Shown here: positions 17,756-25,315 of the stretch, in pieces
Numbering within the stretch: the stretch's first letter is position 1
How the letters are laid out: each line of letters opens with the position of its first letter
Assembly: GCF_002952215.1 (NCBI RefSeq)
Contig: NZ_CP022600.1
Coordinates: forward strand, 2,108,001-2,172,000
DNA length: 64,000 nt
Reading direction: 5' to 3'
Source: Porphyrobacter sp. HT-58-2
Lineage (GTDB): Bacteria; Pseudomonadota; Alphaproteobacteria; Sphingomonadales; Sphingomonadaceae
Program-made: the position numbers and the translations under genes
Notes under the pieces: model-generated
The model's input: only the letters and a program-made list of their open reading frames with translations
Database searches by the model: none
Told to the model about the DNA's origin: nothing

Positions 17756-19234
17756 ATGGCACGAATTTCACGCGCAATCCTTGCGCTGGGCGCAGCACCT
17801 CTGGCGTTGACCGGATGCATGGGCGCAGGTGGAGCAATCCCCTCGGCATCGACTCCGATCACAGCCCAGGAAGCCCAGATGGGTGCAAAGTATCACCCCC
17901 AATTCATTGCCGAATTCGGCGGTGCGATGACCGGCGCTCACGCGCAATATGTCGAACAGGTGGGCAAGAATATCGCGGTGCAATCGGGGCTCGGCAACGC
18001 GCGCGAGAGCTTTACCGTCAGCTTGCTCAATTCGCCGGTGCATAATGCCTTCGCGGTGCCGGGGGGCTATATCTACACAACCCGCCAGCTGGTCACTCTG
18101 ATGAACAACGAGGCGGAGCTTGCAGCGGTGCTGGGCCACGAGGTTGGTCATGTCGCCGCGCGCCATTCGCAGCGGCGTCAGCAGGCAGCGCAGAACAATT
18201 CGATCCTGGGCGTGCTGGGGGCGATCGGCTCGGCGATCCTGCTGGGCGATTCGGGACTTGGCCAGACGCTTTCGCGCACGTTCATGGAAGGCTCGCAGCT
18301 TCTGACGCTCAGGTTCTCGCGCAAGCAGGAACTGGAGGCGGATGATCTCGGCATCGAATATCTCGGGCGTGCAGGTTACGATCGGCGCGCGATGGGGACC
18401 GTGCTGGCGAGCCTTGCAGCGCAGAACGGTCTCGATGCGCGTCTTCAGGGCCGCAATGCCAGCGTGCCGGAATGGGCCTCGACTCACCCCGACCCGGCAA
18501 GCCGCGTGCAGAGCGCCTTGGCCAAGGCCGGAGCGGCAGGCACCGGCGGGGTGACGAACCGCGATACCTTCCTGACGCGAATCGATGGTCTGCTGTATGG
18601 CGATGATCCCGCACAGGGCCTGATCGAGGGGAGCACCTTCATTCACCCTGAATTGCGTTTCGCCTTCACCGCGCCGCAGGGCTTTTACATGGTCAACGGC
18701 ACGCGCGCGGTCAGCATTCAGGGGCAGGGCGGCCAGGCGCAGATGACGCTGGCAGCCTATAACGGCAATCTTGAAACCTATGTCCGCCAGCAGTTCACAG
18801 CGCTTGGCGGGCAGAACAATGCCAATCTCGCCCCGCAGCAGATTGAACGCAGGACGATCAACGGGTTACCGGCTGTTTACGGCGTGGCGCGGGTCAACAA
18901 CGGTCGCAGTCAGGTTGATCTGGTCGTCTATGCCTATGAATTTGCGCGTGACAGAGCCTATCACTTTGTCGCGATTGCGCCGGCAGGCCGCGCGGCGACC
19001 TTTGATCCGATGTTCCAGTCGATGCGGCGAATCACCGACCGCGAGGCGACCAGCGTTGTGCCAAAGAAGGTGCAGGTGGTGACCGTGGCCCGCGGCGATA
19101 CCGTGGCGAGCCTTGCGCGGCGGATGGCCTATCCCGCGGCGCAGGAAGATCGCTTCCGCGTGCTGAATGCCTTGGGTAGCAATGATACCGTAACGCCGGG
19201 CCAGAAGGTCAAGATCGTGGTGCGCGGGCGCTGA
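17756..19234 (+). CDS. M48 family zinc metalloprotease, lipoprotein with C-terminal LysM-like domain
   Basis: The 492-residue protein has a lipobox (LALTGC, Cys21), so it should be lipid-anchored in the envelope. The protease domain carries the zinc motif HEVGH in VLGHEVGHVAARHSQRR, with the downstream Glu in EADDLGIEYLGRAG. This resembles BepA/YfgC-type periplasmic quality-control proteases. A C-terminal stretch of about 50 residues (VARGDTVASLARRM to TPGQKVKIVV) looks like a LysM-type module that could bind peptidoglycan. It stands alone, with about 105 bases of upstream sequence. Confidence 0.9.
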   Translation: MARISRAILALGAAPLALTGCMGAGGAIPSASTPITAQEAQMGAKYHPQFIAEFGGAMTGAHAQYVEQVGKNIAVQSGLGNARESFTVSLLNSPVHNAFAVPGGYIYTTRQLVTLMNNEAELAAVLGHEVGHVAARHSQRRQQAAQNNSILGVLGAIGSAILLGDSGLGQTLSRTFMEGSQLLTLRFSRKQELEADDLGIEYLGRAGYDRRAMGTVLASLAAQNGLDARLQGRNASVPEWASTHPDPASRVQSALAKAGAAGTGGVTNRDTFLTRIDGLLYGDDPAQGLIEGSTFIHPELRFAFTAPQGFYMVNGTRAVSIQGQGGQAQMTLAAYNGNLETYVRQQFTALGGQNNANLAPQQIERRTINGLPAVYGVARVNNGRSQVDLVVYAYEFARDRAYHFVAIAPAGRAATFDPMFQSMRRITDREATSVVPKKVQVVTVARGDTVASLARRMAYPAAQEDRFRVLNALGSNDTVTPGQKVKIVVRGR

Positions 19235-19292
19235 TTCACCCGGATTGTGCCGGTCAGGCTCGCCGCAGGTAAGCAATATGCGGCGCGCACAA

Positions 19293-19323
19293 ACAAAAAC
19301 GGCGGGGATTGCTCCCCGCCGTT
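19293..19323 (-). terminator. Terminator after the Flp pilin gene
   Basis: On the minus strand a 10-bp stem (AACGGCGGGG / CCCCGCCGTT) with a 6-base loop is followed by TTTTTGTTT. It ends the pilin transcription unit and also lies just after the M48 gene on the other strand. Confidence 0.8.
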
Positions 19324-19345
19324 CCTGTGAATTCGCGTGCTCGAA

Positions 19346-19510
19346 TTACGAGGTCAGCGCGGTGTTCACTTCACCGAAGGTGGTGTTGAGGTTGGTGCCC
19401 AGCTGGGTCATGGCGGTGATCGCGGCGACGGCGATCAGAGCGGCGATCAGGCCGTATTCGATGGCGGTGGCGCCCTGTTCGTCACGGACGAGGTTCTTGA
19501 AGAAGGTCAT
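19346..19510 (-). CDS. Flp family type IVb pilin
   Basis: The 54-residue prepilin MTFFKNLVRDEQGATAIEYG continues into one hydrophobic helix. It has the Flp signature G|ATAIEYGLI, where a TadV-type prepilin peptidase would cut after Gly and leave Glu at +5. Such pilins form Tad/Flp adhesion pili. No tad assembly genes are in this window. Start 19510 sits behind AGGAGACGAC. Confidence 0.92.
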   Translation of the reverse strand: MTFFKNLVRDEQGATAIEYGLIAALIAVAAITAMTQLGTNLNTTFGEVNTALTS

Positions 19511-19622
19511 GTGTCGTCTCCTGGTTTGGTCTTCGGTACCCGTGCCCCCCTGTTCGCGGCGGGCAATTCTTGAGCTAATCGATACCAGTTGAGAAATTAC
19601 TAACTCGGCGAAGAGTAAAATC

Positions 19623-19805
19623 TTAATTCCCCATGGCAGCGCTTGTCTGAGCCTCAACGTCGTTCCACATCTCGATCGTTGCATTGGCAACGTTGTTCAT
19701 CGAACCGACGATGACGAGGACGATAAGGCTCACAATCAGACCGTATTCGATCGCGGTGGCACCGGTGGTGTCGTCGACAATGCTCTTGATGAAAGTCGGC
19801 AACAT
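19623..19805 (-). CDS. Second Flp family type IVb pilin
   Basis: The 60-residue prepilin MLPTFIKSIVDDTTGATAIE shares the G|ATAIEYGLI cleavage motif with the gene downstream. It differs in the helix (SLIVLVIVGSMNNV) and has a longer polar C-terminus. It is therefore a paralogue rather than a recent duplicate. The two genes lie 112 bases apart on the same strand. A near-match to a CtrA box is 55 bases upstream. Confidence 0.88.
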   Translation of the reverse strand: MLPTFIKSIVDDTTGATAIEYGLIVSLIVLVIVGSMNNVANATIEMWNDVEAQTSAAMGN

Positions 19806-19859
19806 CGGGAGGCCCCCTGTCTTCTGCGTCCTGATGAGATGTAAAATCCGCTCTACGGG

Positions 19860-19874
19860 TTAAGAAAAAGTTGA
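19860..19874. promoter_or_regulatory. Candidate CtrA box upstream of the Flp pilin
   Basis: The sequence TTAA-N7-TTGA differs from the TTAA-N7-TTAA consensus at one base. It lies 55 bases before the pilin ATG at 19805 and 32 bases before mutT. CtrA activates pilA in Caulobacter, so control of the pilin is the likelier reading; this is inference. Confidence 0.4.
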
Positions 19875-19905
19875 TGGAAGCACCGATGATGGAAAAAATT
19901 CCGAC

Positions 19906-20316
19906 ATGAGCGCCAGATGGATCCCGGTAGTGGCGGCTGCATTGGCGCGGTCGGACGGACTGTGGCTGATGCATCGCCGTCCGGAAGGAAAGCATCATGC
20001 AGGGCTCTGGGAATTCCCCGGAGGCAAGGTTGAAGCATCTGAAATGCCAGTGGATTGTCTGCTGCGCGAGTTGCACGAGGAACTCGGCATCACGGTGCAG
20101 CGGCACGCTTGCCGCCCTCGGGCATTTGCCGAAACCGCCCCCGATGATGCCGACAGAGCGATTGTCCTCATGCTTTACACTGTGAGCGAATGGGAGGGTG
20201 ATCCCATCCCTCTGGAGGGAGGCGAAATCGGTTGGTTCACGCCCGCCGAGGCTTTGGCGCTTCCCAAGCCGCCGCTTGACGTGGAACTGGCTGCAAAGCT
20301 GTTTCAAAATTTCTGA
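19906..20316 (+). CDS. mutT: Nudix hydrolase, MutT type (8-oxo-dGTP diphosphatase)
   Basis: The 136-residue protein has a complete Nudix box GGKVEASEMPVDCLLRELHE followed by ELGI. The leading segment RRPEGKHHAGLWEFPGG is typical of MutT, which clears 8-oxo-dGTP from the nucleotide pool. Length and motif spacing match the family. It is divergent from the pilin genes and upstream of tRNA-Arg on the same strand. Confidence 0.88.
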   Translation: MSARWIPVVAAALARSDGLWLMHRRPEGKHHAGLWEFPGGKVEASEMPVDCLLRELHEELGITVQRHACRPRAFAETAPDDADRAIVLMLYTVSEWEGDPIPLEGGEIGWFTPAEALALPKPPLDVELAAKLFQNF

Positions 20317-20376
20317 AGGGTGCCAAAAGACGCTTGCCAAGCCCTGCCGACGCCCCTAGATGGCCCCCCTCAGCGC

Positions 20377-20453
20377 GCACCCGTAGCTCAGCTGGATAGA
20401 GCACCAGACTACGAATCTGGGGGTCAGAGGTTCGAATCCTTTCGGGTGCGCCA
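20377..20453 (+). tRNA. tRNA-Arg (anticodon ACG)
   Basis: The 77-base cloverleaf has acceptor arms GCACCCG/CGGGTGC, D arm GCTCAGCTGGATAGAGC, anticodon stem-loop CCAGACTACGAATCTGG with ACG in the loop, T arm with GGTTCGAATCC, and an encoded CCA end. The A34 would be read as inosine for CGN codons. Confidence 0.97.
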
Positions 20454-20490
20454 ACAACGCCCGCTCCTCGCAAGAGGGGCGGGCGTTGTT
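20454..20490 (+). terminator. Terminator after tRNA-Arg
   Basis: A long stem of about 17 bp (ACAACGCCCGCTCCTC paired with GAGGGGCGGGCGTTGT) with a GCAA loop lies directly after the CCA end. The T-run is short (TTGTTGG), so it may act mainly as a processing or partial stop signal. Confidence 0.65.
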
Positions 20491-20516
20491 GGTTTCCGAC
20501 CCGGTCAGCCGTCGAT

Positions 20517-20906
20517 TCAATCTTCGACACTTGCCTCAAGCGCGTGCATGTCCTTGTCCGACAGGCCGAAGTGGTGGCCCGCCTCGTGGATCACGACATG
20601 GCGAATCAGGGCTGCAAAGCTGACGCCGGTTTCCTCCATCTCGGCCAGCAGCGGCTGACGGAACAGAGTGATGACCGGCGGCATCACCTCGGTATCCCAT
20701 TGCGATCTTTCGGTCAGGGCTACGCCTTCATACAGGCCGGTAAGCTCCCAGCGATCCTCGATCCCTACTGCCTTCAGCTGATCAGGAGCGGCAAAATCCT
20801 CCACCCTGAGCACCACATCGGTCATTTCGCGGCGAAACACGGCTGGCAGGCGCGCCAGCACAGCGCGCGCGGCAGCTTCGAAATCGGCACTGGTCGGGTG
20901 TGACAC
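20517..20906 (-). CDS. Metallopeptidase family protein (MinZincin-type, HExxH)
   Basis: The 129-residue protein ends with HVVIHEAGHHFGLSDKDMHA, a minimal zinc-protease motif HExxHxxG typical of the short DUF1025-like zincins. There is no signal peptide, so it is probably cytoplasmic. The substrate is unknown. Start GTG 20906 follows AAAGGA; the longer open frame upstream crosses folE and is rejected. Confidence 0.85.
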   Translation of the reverse strand: MSHPTSADFEAAARAVLARLPAVFRREMTDVVLRVEDFAAPDQLKAVGIEDRWELTGLYEGVALTERSQWDTEVMPPVITLFRQPLLAEMEETGVSFAALIRHVVIHEAGHHFGLSDKDMHALEASVED

Positions 20907-21107
20907 GCTGCTTTTGCATCCTTTCGTGCGGCGGGGGGGTGAATTGCTGCAGATACCTATTACATCTGCCAGGGTGAGGACAGCATCCATCCCGCGCAAT
21001 CGACGTATCTGCCCGGAACGCCTGACGAGATGGATGGTTGACGTCACGCGGGATCGACAGGTGAGGGGGCTCCGATTGAGCCGATGCGTAAAGAAAGACG
21101 ACAAGCG

Positions 21108-21734
21108 ATGAACTACATCTCTGCCCACGATCATGACGATGAATTCGATCCTGAAAACCCTTTGGGCAAACCCGAAGTGCCCGAAAACGTGCAGGAGGCC
21201 ATCCGCACGCTGATCGAATGGGCGGGCGATGATCCTGCGCGCGAAGGCCTGCTCGACACACCCAAGCGGGTCGGCCGGGCGTGGCTGGAATATTGCGAGG
21301 GCTACAAGGAAGATCCGGCGGTTCATCTGACGCGGCAGTTTTCGGAAGTGGGCGGTTATGACGAAATCGTCCTGCTTAAGGACATTCCCTTCCAGTCGCA
21401 CTGCGAACACCATATGGCGCCGATTATCGGCAAGGCAGCAATCGCCTATCTGCCGCGCAACAAGGTGGTCGGAATCTCCAAGCTCGCCCGTGTGCTGCAC
21501 GGCTATGCTCGCCGCTTGCAGATTCAGGAACGGCTCACCGCCGAAGTGGCGCAATGCATCTGGGACAATCTCGAACCGCATGGCGTGGCCGTGGTGATCG
21601 AAGCACAGCATGGCTGCATGACCGGGCGCGGGGTCAAGACCCCCGGCGTCGGGATGATCACGAGCCGGGTGCTTGGCTGCTTCATGGAAGATGATCGTAG
21701 CCGCAAGGAAGTGATGAGCCTGATGGGCTATTGA
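21108..21734 (+). CDS. folE: GTP cyclohydrolase I
   Basis: The 208-residue enzyme makes 7,8-dihydroneopterin triphosphate, the first step to folate. It has the family sequence REGLLDTPKRVGRAW, the zinc-binding FQSHCEHHMAPIIGKA, and the C-terminal EAQHGCMTGRGVKTPG with the second zinc Cys. ATG 21108 is preferred over an in-frame start at 21084 on family length. The 201 bases between it and the divergent zincin gene carry no gene I can identify. Confidence 0.97.
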   Translation: MNYISAHDHDDEFDPENPLGKPEVPENVQEAIRTLIEWAGDDPAREGLLDTPKRVGRAWLEYCEGYKEDPAVHLTRQFSEVGGYDEIVLLKDIPFQSHCEHHMAPIIGKAAIAYLPRNKVVGISKLARVLHGYARRLQIQERLTAEVAQCIWDNLEPHGVAVVIEAQHGCMTGRGVKTPGVGMITSRVLGCFMEDDRSRKEVMSLMGY

Positions 21735-21765
21735 TCGACGCCCTGGCGCAATCGGCGATAGTTTC

Positions 21766-21797
21766 AGGGGCGCTTCCATGGCGGGGCGCCCCTTTTT
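21766..21797 (+). terminator. Terminator after folE
   Basis: An 8-bp stem AGGGGCGC/GCGCCCCT with a 12-base loop is followed by TTTTT. Confidence 0.8.
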
Positions 21798-21876
21798 CAT
21801 GTTTGCGATAAAGGACAAAGCGGCTTAGCCTTGGCGCGGGACAGACCTGACAACCGATAGAAGGAGTTTCCCGATC

Positions 21877-22371
21877 ATGCGCACGACCGCTTCCCGCTTT
21901 TTTGTTGCCGCTGCTTTGGCTGCTGTCTTGGCCGCCTGTTCGGGCGATGCCGGCGACGATGCTGCTCCTGCCGCCAAGGATGCGCCGCCGGTACTGAAGG
22001 AACGGCACGACAACTTCGAGGCCATCGGTGATGCCTTCAAGGCGGTGCGCGGCGAGCTGGAGAAGGACGCACCCGATTTTGCGTTGATCGCCGCCAGTGC
22101 AACTGACATCAACACGCGGGCGATGAAGATCGAAGGGCATTTCCCCGCCGGCACCAGCCGTGAGGATGGCTACGATACGGAAGCCCTGGCAACGATCTGG
22201 GAAAAGCCCGAGGAGTTCAAGGCCGCCGCGACCAAGCTGGTCGATGAAAGCGCCAAGCTTGCCGAACTCGCGGGCGGGGGCGACAAGGCTGCCGTTGGCG
22301 CGCAGGCCATGGCGATGGGCGGCGCGTGCAAGGGCTGTCACGACCAGTTCCGGCTCGACGACGAGAAGTAA
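21877..22371 (+). CDS. Cytochrome c', class II, predicted lipoprotein
   Basis: The 164-residue protein has a signal sequence ending in a lipobox (AVLAAC, Cys21). It is a four-helix-bundle type domain with the haem site CKGCH near the C-terminus, the arrangement of class II cytochromes c (cytochrome c'/c556). It would bind one haem c in the periplasm, tethered to the membrane. The neighbouring cytochrome b561 starts 5 bases later, suggesting an electron-transfer pair or defence against NO/peroxide; that role is inference. Confidence 0.88.
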   Translation: MRTTASRFFVAAALAAVLAACSGDAGDDAAPAAKDAPPVLKERHDNFEAIGDAFKAVRGELEKDAPDFALIAASATDINTRAMKIEGHFPAGTSREDGYDTEALATIWEKPEEFKAAATKLVDESAKLAELAGGGDKAAVGAQAMAMGGACKGCHDQFRLDDEK

Positions 22372-22376
22372 CGCCC

Positions 22377-23063
22377 GTGGCCGACCCGGCTGAGACGGCC
22401 TCCGCGCGGCTGCGGGATGTGACGGTGTGGGACCCGCTGCTGCGGCTTACCCATTGGAGCTTCCCGCTGCTTGTCCCGGCGATGTGGTGGACGGCTGAAA
22501 ACAGCAAATGGGCGCTGCACAAGCGGCTGGGGCTGGTCCTGCTGGGGCTGCTGCTGTTCCGGGTGGTGTGGGGCTTTGTCGGGCCGGAGACGGCGCGGTT
22601 CAGCCACTTCGTCAAGGGGCCGGGGGTGGTGTTGGCCTATCTTCGCAGCGGCGCGGGCGGGCCTGCTATCGGCCATTCGCCGCTGGGTGGATGGAGCACT
22701 GTGGCGCTGCTTGGCGCGATGCTGGTGCAGGTCAGCTTGGGGCTGTTTGCGGGCGATCCCTTTGACGGGATGACGGGTCCGCTCAATCCGCTGGTTGGCG
22801 TGATGGTGGCCGACACGATCACCGAAATCCACGAGACCTTCTTCTGGGTCATCGCCGGGCTGGTCGGCCTGCATCTGGCGGCGATCACCTTGTACGCGGT
22901 GAAGGGCGATGATCTGCTCAGCCCGATGGTGGGCGGCGACCGTCCGCCGATGCCGGGCGTCGCCGGGATCGGCCCGATGCCGTGGGTGAGGGGGCTGCTT
23001 GCCTGCGGCGTCGCAGGGGGACTGGCGCTGTGGGTGGCCTTCGGGGTGCCGCCGCTGACGTGA
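22377..23063 (+). CDS. Cytochrome b561-type membrane protein
   Basis: The 228-residue protein has about five hydrophobic segments and the helical His residues of the cytochrome b561/Ni-hydrogenase b family: THWSFPLL near the N-terminus, ITEIHETFFWVIAGLVGLH in the fourth segment. It should carry two b haems and pass electrons between the quinone pool and the adjacent cytochrome c'. GTG 22377 is chosen as start because it lies 5 bases after that gene. A strong terminator follows. Confidence 0.88.
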   Translation: MADPAETASARLRDVTVWDPLLRLTHWSFPLLVPAMWWTAENSKWALHKRLGLVLLGLLLFRVVWGFVGPETARFSHFVKGPGVVLAYLRSGAGGPAIGHSPLGGWSTVALLGAMLVQVSLGLFAGDPFDGMTGPLNPLVGVMVADTITEIHETFFWVIAGLVGLHLAAITLYAVKGDDLLSPMVGGDRPPMPGVAGIGPMPWVRGLLACGVAGGLALWVAFGVPPLT

Positions 23064-23066
23064 ACG

Positions 23067-23104
23067 AAAAAGGGGCGGCTTCCTGCCGGAAGCCGCCCCT
23101 TTTC
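23067..23104. terminator. Bidirectional terminator between cytochrome b561 and peroxiredoxin genes
   Basis: A near-perfect 14-bp stem (AAAAGGGGCGGCTT / AAGCCGCCCCTTTT) with a CCTGCCGG loop has A- and T-runs on both sides, and lies between convergent genes. Confidence 0.92.
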
Positions 23105-23123
23105 CTGTGGCGTGAGCCTTTTG

Positions 23124-23603
23124 TCAGAGCTGCCCGAGCATGTAATCCGCGCTCGAAACCTTGAAGTCGCCTGGTTCTTCGACATTGAGCTGTTCCACGA
23201 CGCCGTCGTTGATCACCATCGAGAAGCGCTGACCGCGCTTGCCCAGGCCGAAGGCCGAGCCGTCCATGGTGAGGCCGATCGCTTCGACGAAATCTGCATT
23301 GCCGTCTGCCAGCATGGTGATCGCCTCGCTGCCGGCTGCGGCGTTCCAGGCACCCATCACGAAGGCGTCGTTGACGGCGGTGCCGATGATCTCGTCAACG
23401 CCCTTGGCCTTGAGATCGGCGGCCTTTTCGACGAAGCCCGGAAGGTGCTTGGCCGAGCAGGTCGGGGTGAAGGCCCCTGGGACGCTGAACAGCGCGACCT
23501 TCTTGCCCGCGAAATAGTCCGAGGACTTGACCGGCTGCGGGCCTTCGGGAGTGGCCTTGATCAGGGTGACTTCGGGAAGCTTGTCGCCAACGGAAATGGT
23601 CAT
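23124..23603 (-). CDS. Peroxiredoxin, Prx5 type
   Basis: The 159-residue thiol peroxidase has the active-site motif SVPGAFTPTCSAKHLPGF with the peroxidatic Cys. It shows the 1-Cys-type Prx5 layout, ending SSADYMLGQL. It would reduce H2O2 and alkyl hydroperoxides with thioredoxin or glutaredoxin. Start 23603 follows GGTGTGTG... weakly; family alignment supports MTISVGDKLPEV as the N-terminus. Confidence 0.93.
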   Translation of the reverse strand: MTISVGDKLPEVTLIKATPEGPQPVKSSDYFAGKKVALFSVPGAFTPTCSAKHLPGFVEKAADLKAKGVDEIIGTAVNDAFVMGAWNAAAGSEAITMLADGNADFVEAIGLTMDGSAFGLGKRGQRFSMVINDGVVEQLNVEEPGDFKVSSADYMLGQL

Positions 23604-23678
23604 GGTGTGTGCATCCTCTTGCATGCGGGGTGTGACCTGCTCTCTAGCCTGCGCTCGTAGGGCGGGCAACAAATAGAC

Positions 23679-23698
23679 ATATAAAGATAAGTTTATAT
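23679..23698. promoter_or_regulatory. AT-rich palindromic operator candidate upstream of ahcY
   Basis: ATATAAA-GATAAG-TTTATAT is a 7-bp inverted repeat in an otherwise GC-rich region, about 90 bases before ahcY. It resembles the AT-rich palindromes reported for ArsR-family regulators of S-adenosylhomocysteine/methionine genes in Proteobacteria (SahR/SamR). The regulator is not in this window, so the assignment is tentative. Confidence 0.45.
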
Positions 23699-23789
23699 TT
23701 GCCTCATATGGCGTCTGCCGCTAGGGGCCACAGGCATGAACAGATCACTCGCCTGTGCGGGTGTGCATCTGTGCTTAGGAGATAGAAAC

Positions 23790-25214
23790 ATGGCCACCCT
23801 CGCTGCCGCCCCGACTCACGAATATGTCATCAAGGACATCGCGCTCGCTCAGTTCGGACGCGACGAGATCATGATCGCCGAAACCGAAATGCCGGGCCTG
23901 ATGGCGCTGCGCGAGGAATATGGCGCGGCCCAGCCCTTGAAGGGCGCGCGGATCACCGGCTCGCTCCACATGACGATCCAGACCGCGGTGCTGATCGAGA
24001 CCCTCGTGGCGCTGGGCGCCGAAGTGCGCTGGGCGACCTGCAACATCTTCTCGACCCAGGACCACGCCGCCGCTGCCATCGCTGCGCGCGGGATTCCCGT
24101 CTTCGCCGTCAAGGGCGAGACGCTGGCCGATTACTGGGATTATGTCGGCCGCATCTTCGACTGGGCCTCGGAAGCCGATCCGGACCTCACCTGCAACATG
24201 ATCCTCGACGATGGCGGCGATGCCACGATGTTCGCGCTGTGGGGCGCGCGCCTTGAAGCAGGGGAAGAAATGGGCGAGCCGACCAACGCCGAGGAAATCG
24301 AATTCCAGCGCGCGCTCAAGGCCTTCGTCGCTGCCAAGCCCGGCTACCTCACCAAGACGGTGAAGGCGATCAAGGGCGTCTCGGAAGAGACCACCACGGG
24401 CGTCATGCGCCTCTACCAGATCGCCAAGCAGGGCAAGCTGCCCTTCCCGGCGATCAACGTGAACGATTCGGTCACCAAGTCGAAGTTCGACAACCTCTAC
24501 GGCTGCAAGGAATCGCTGGTCGACGCGATCCGCCGCGCGACTGACGTGATGCTGGCCGGCAAGGTCGCCTGCGTTGCGGGCTACGGCGATGTCGGCAAGG
24601 GCTCGGCCGCCAGCTTGCGTGACGGCGGCGCGCGCGTGATGGTCACCGAGATCGACCCGATCTGCGCCCTTCAGGCCGCGATGGACGGTTTCGAAGTCGT
24701 CACCATGGAAGAGGCCGTCAAGCGCGCCGACATCTTCGTCACCGCCACCGGCAACGAAGACGTGATCACTGCCGAGCACATGATGAACATGAAGCCGATG
24801 GCGATCGTCTGCAACATCGGTCACTTCGACAGCGAGATCCAGATTTCGGCCCTGTCGAACTACGAGTGGAAGGAAATCAAGGAAGGCACCGACATCGTCA
24901 CCTTCCCCGATGGCAAGTCGATCATCATTCTCGCCAAGGGCCGCCTGGTAAACCTCGGCTGCGCCACCGGCCACCCGAGCTTCGTGATGAGCGCAAGCTT
25001 CACCAACCAGACGCTTGCCCAGATCGAGCTGTTCACCAAGGCGGAGGAATACGACAACGACGTCTACGTCCTGCCCAAGCATCTCGACGAAAAGGTCGCT
25101 GCGCTGCATCTCGCCAAGCTTGGTGTGCAACTGACGCAGCTCAGCCAGAAGCAGGCGAGCTACATCGGCGTGCCGCAGGCTGGCCCGTTCAAGCCGGATC
25201 ACTACCGCTACTGA
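23790..25214 (+). CDS. ahcY: Adenosylhomocysteinase (S-adenosylhomocysteine hydrolase)
   Basis: The 474-residue NAD-dependent enzyme splits S-adenosylhomocysteine to adenosine and homocysteine, relieving inhibition of methyltransferases. It has the family signatures [40 protein letters not shown] (NAD-binding) and the C-terminal FKPDHYRY with the Lys and Tyr contributed to the neighbouring subunit. Start ATG 23790 follows GGAGATAG. A long antisense frame over this gene is a shadow. Confidence 0.98.
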   Translation: MATLAAAPTHEYVIKDIALAQFGRDEIMIAETEMPGLMALREEYGAAQPLKGARITGSLHMTIQTAVLIETLVALGAEVRWATCNIFSTQDHAAAAIAARGIPVFAVKGETLADYWDYVGRIFDWASEADPDLTCNMILDDGGDATMFALWGARLEAGEEMGEPTNAEEIEFQRALKAFVAAKPGYLTKTVKAIKGVSEETTTGVMRLYQIAKQGKLPFPAINVNDSVTKSKFDNLYGCKESLVDAIRRATDVMLAGKVACVAGYGDVGKGSAASLRDGGARVMVTEIDPICALQAAMDGFEVVTMEEAVKRADIFVTATGNEDVITAEHMMNMKPMAIVCNIGHFDSEIQISALSNYEWKEIKEGTDIVTFPDGKSIIILAKGRLVNLGCATGHPSFVMSASFTNQTLAQIELFTKAEEYDNDVYVLPKHLDEKVAALHLAKLGVQLTQLSQKQASYIGVPQAGPFKPDHYRY

Positions 25215-25315
25215 TGTGATCAAACCGCCCGCTCCGCTCCGTTTTATCACGGGGTTGGGGGCGGGCGGCGCATCCCCCGTTGCACTCCCGCGCGTGCGCG
25301 CATAGCGGTTGAGCG

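Noticed and set aside
20907-21107. Inverted repeat ATCCCGCG...CGCGGGAT in the gap before folE
   Set aside because: The arms are short and uneven with a spacer of about 60 bases; not enough to call a feature.
23606-23789. SAH/SAM riboswitch upstream of ahcY
   Set aside because: I could not find a convincing conserved pseudoknot pattern; the AT-rich palindrome is a simpler explanation. A covariance-model search would decide.
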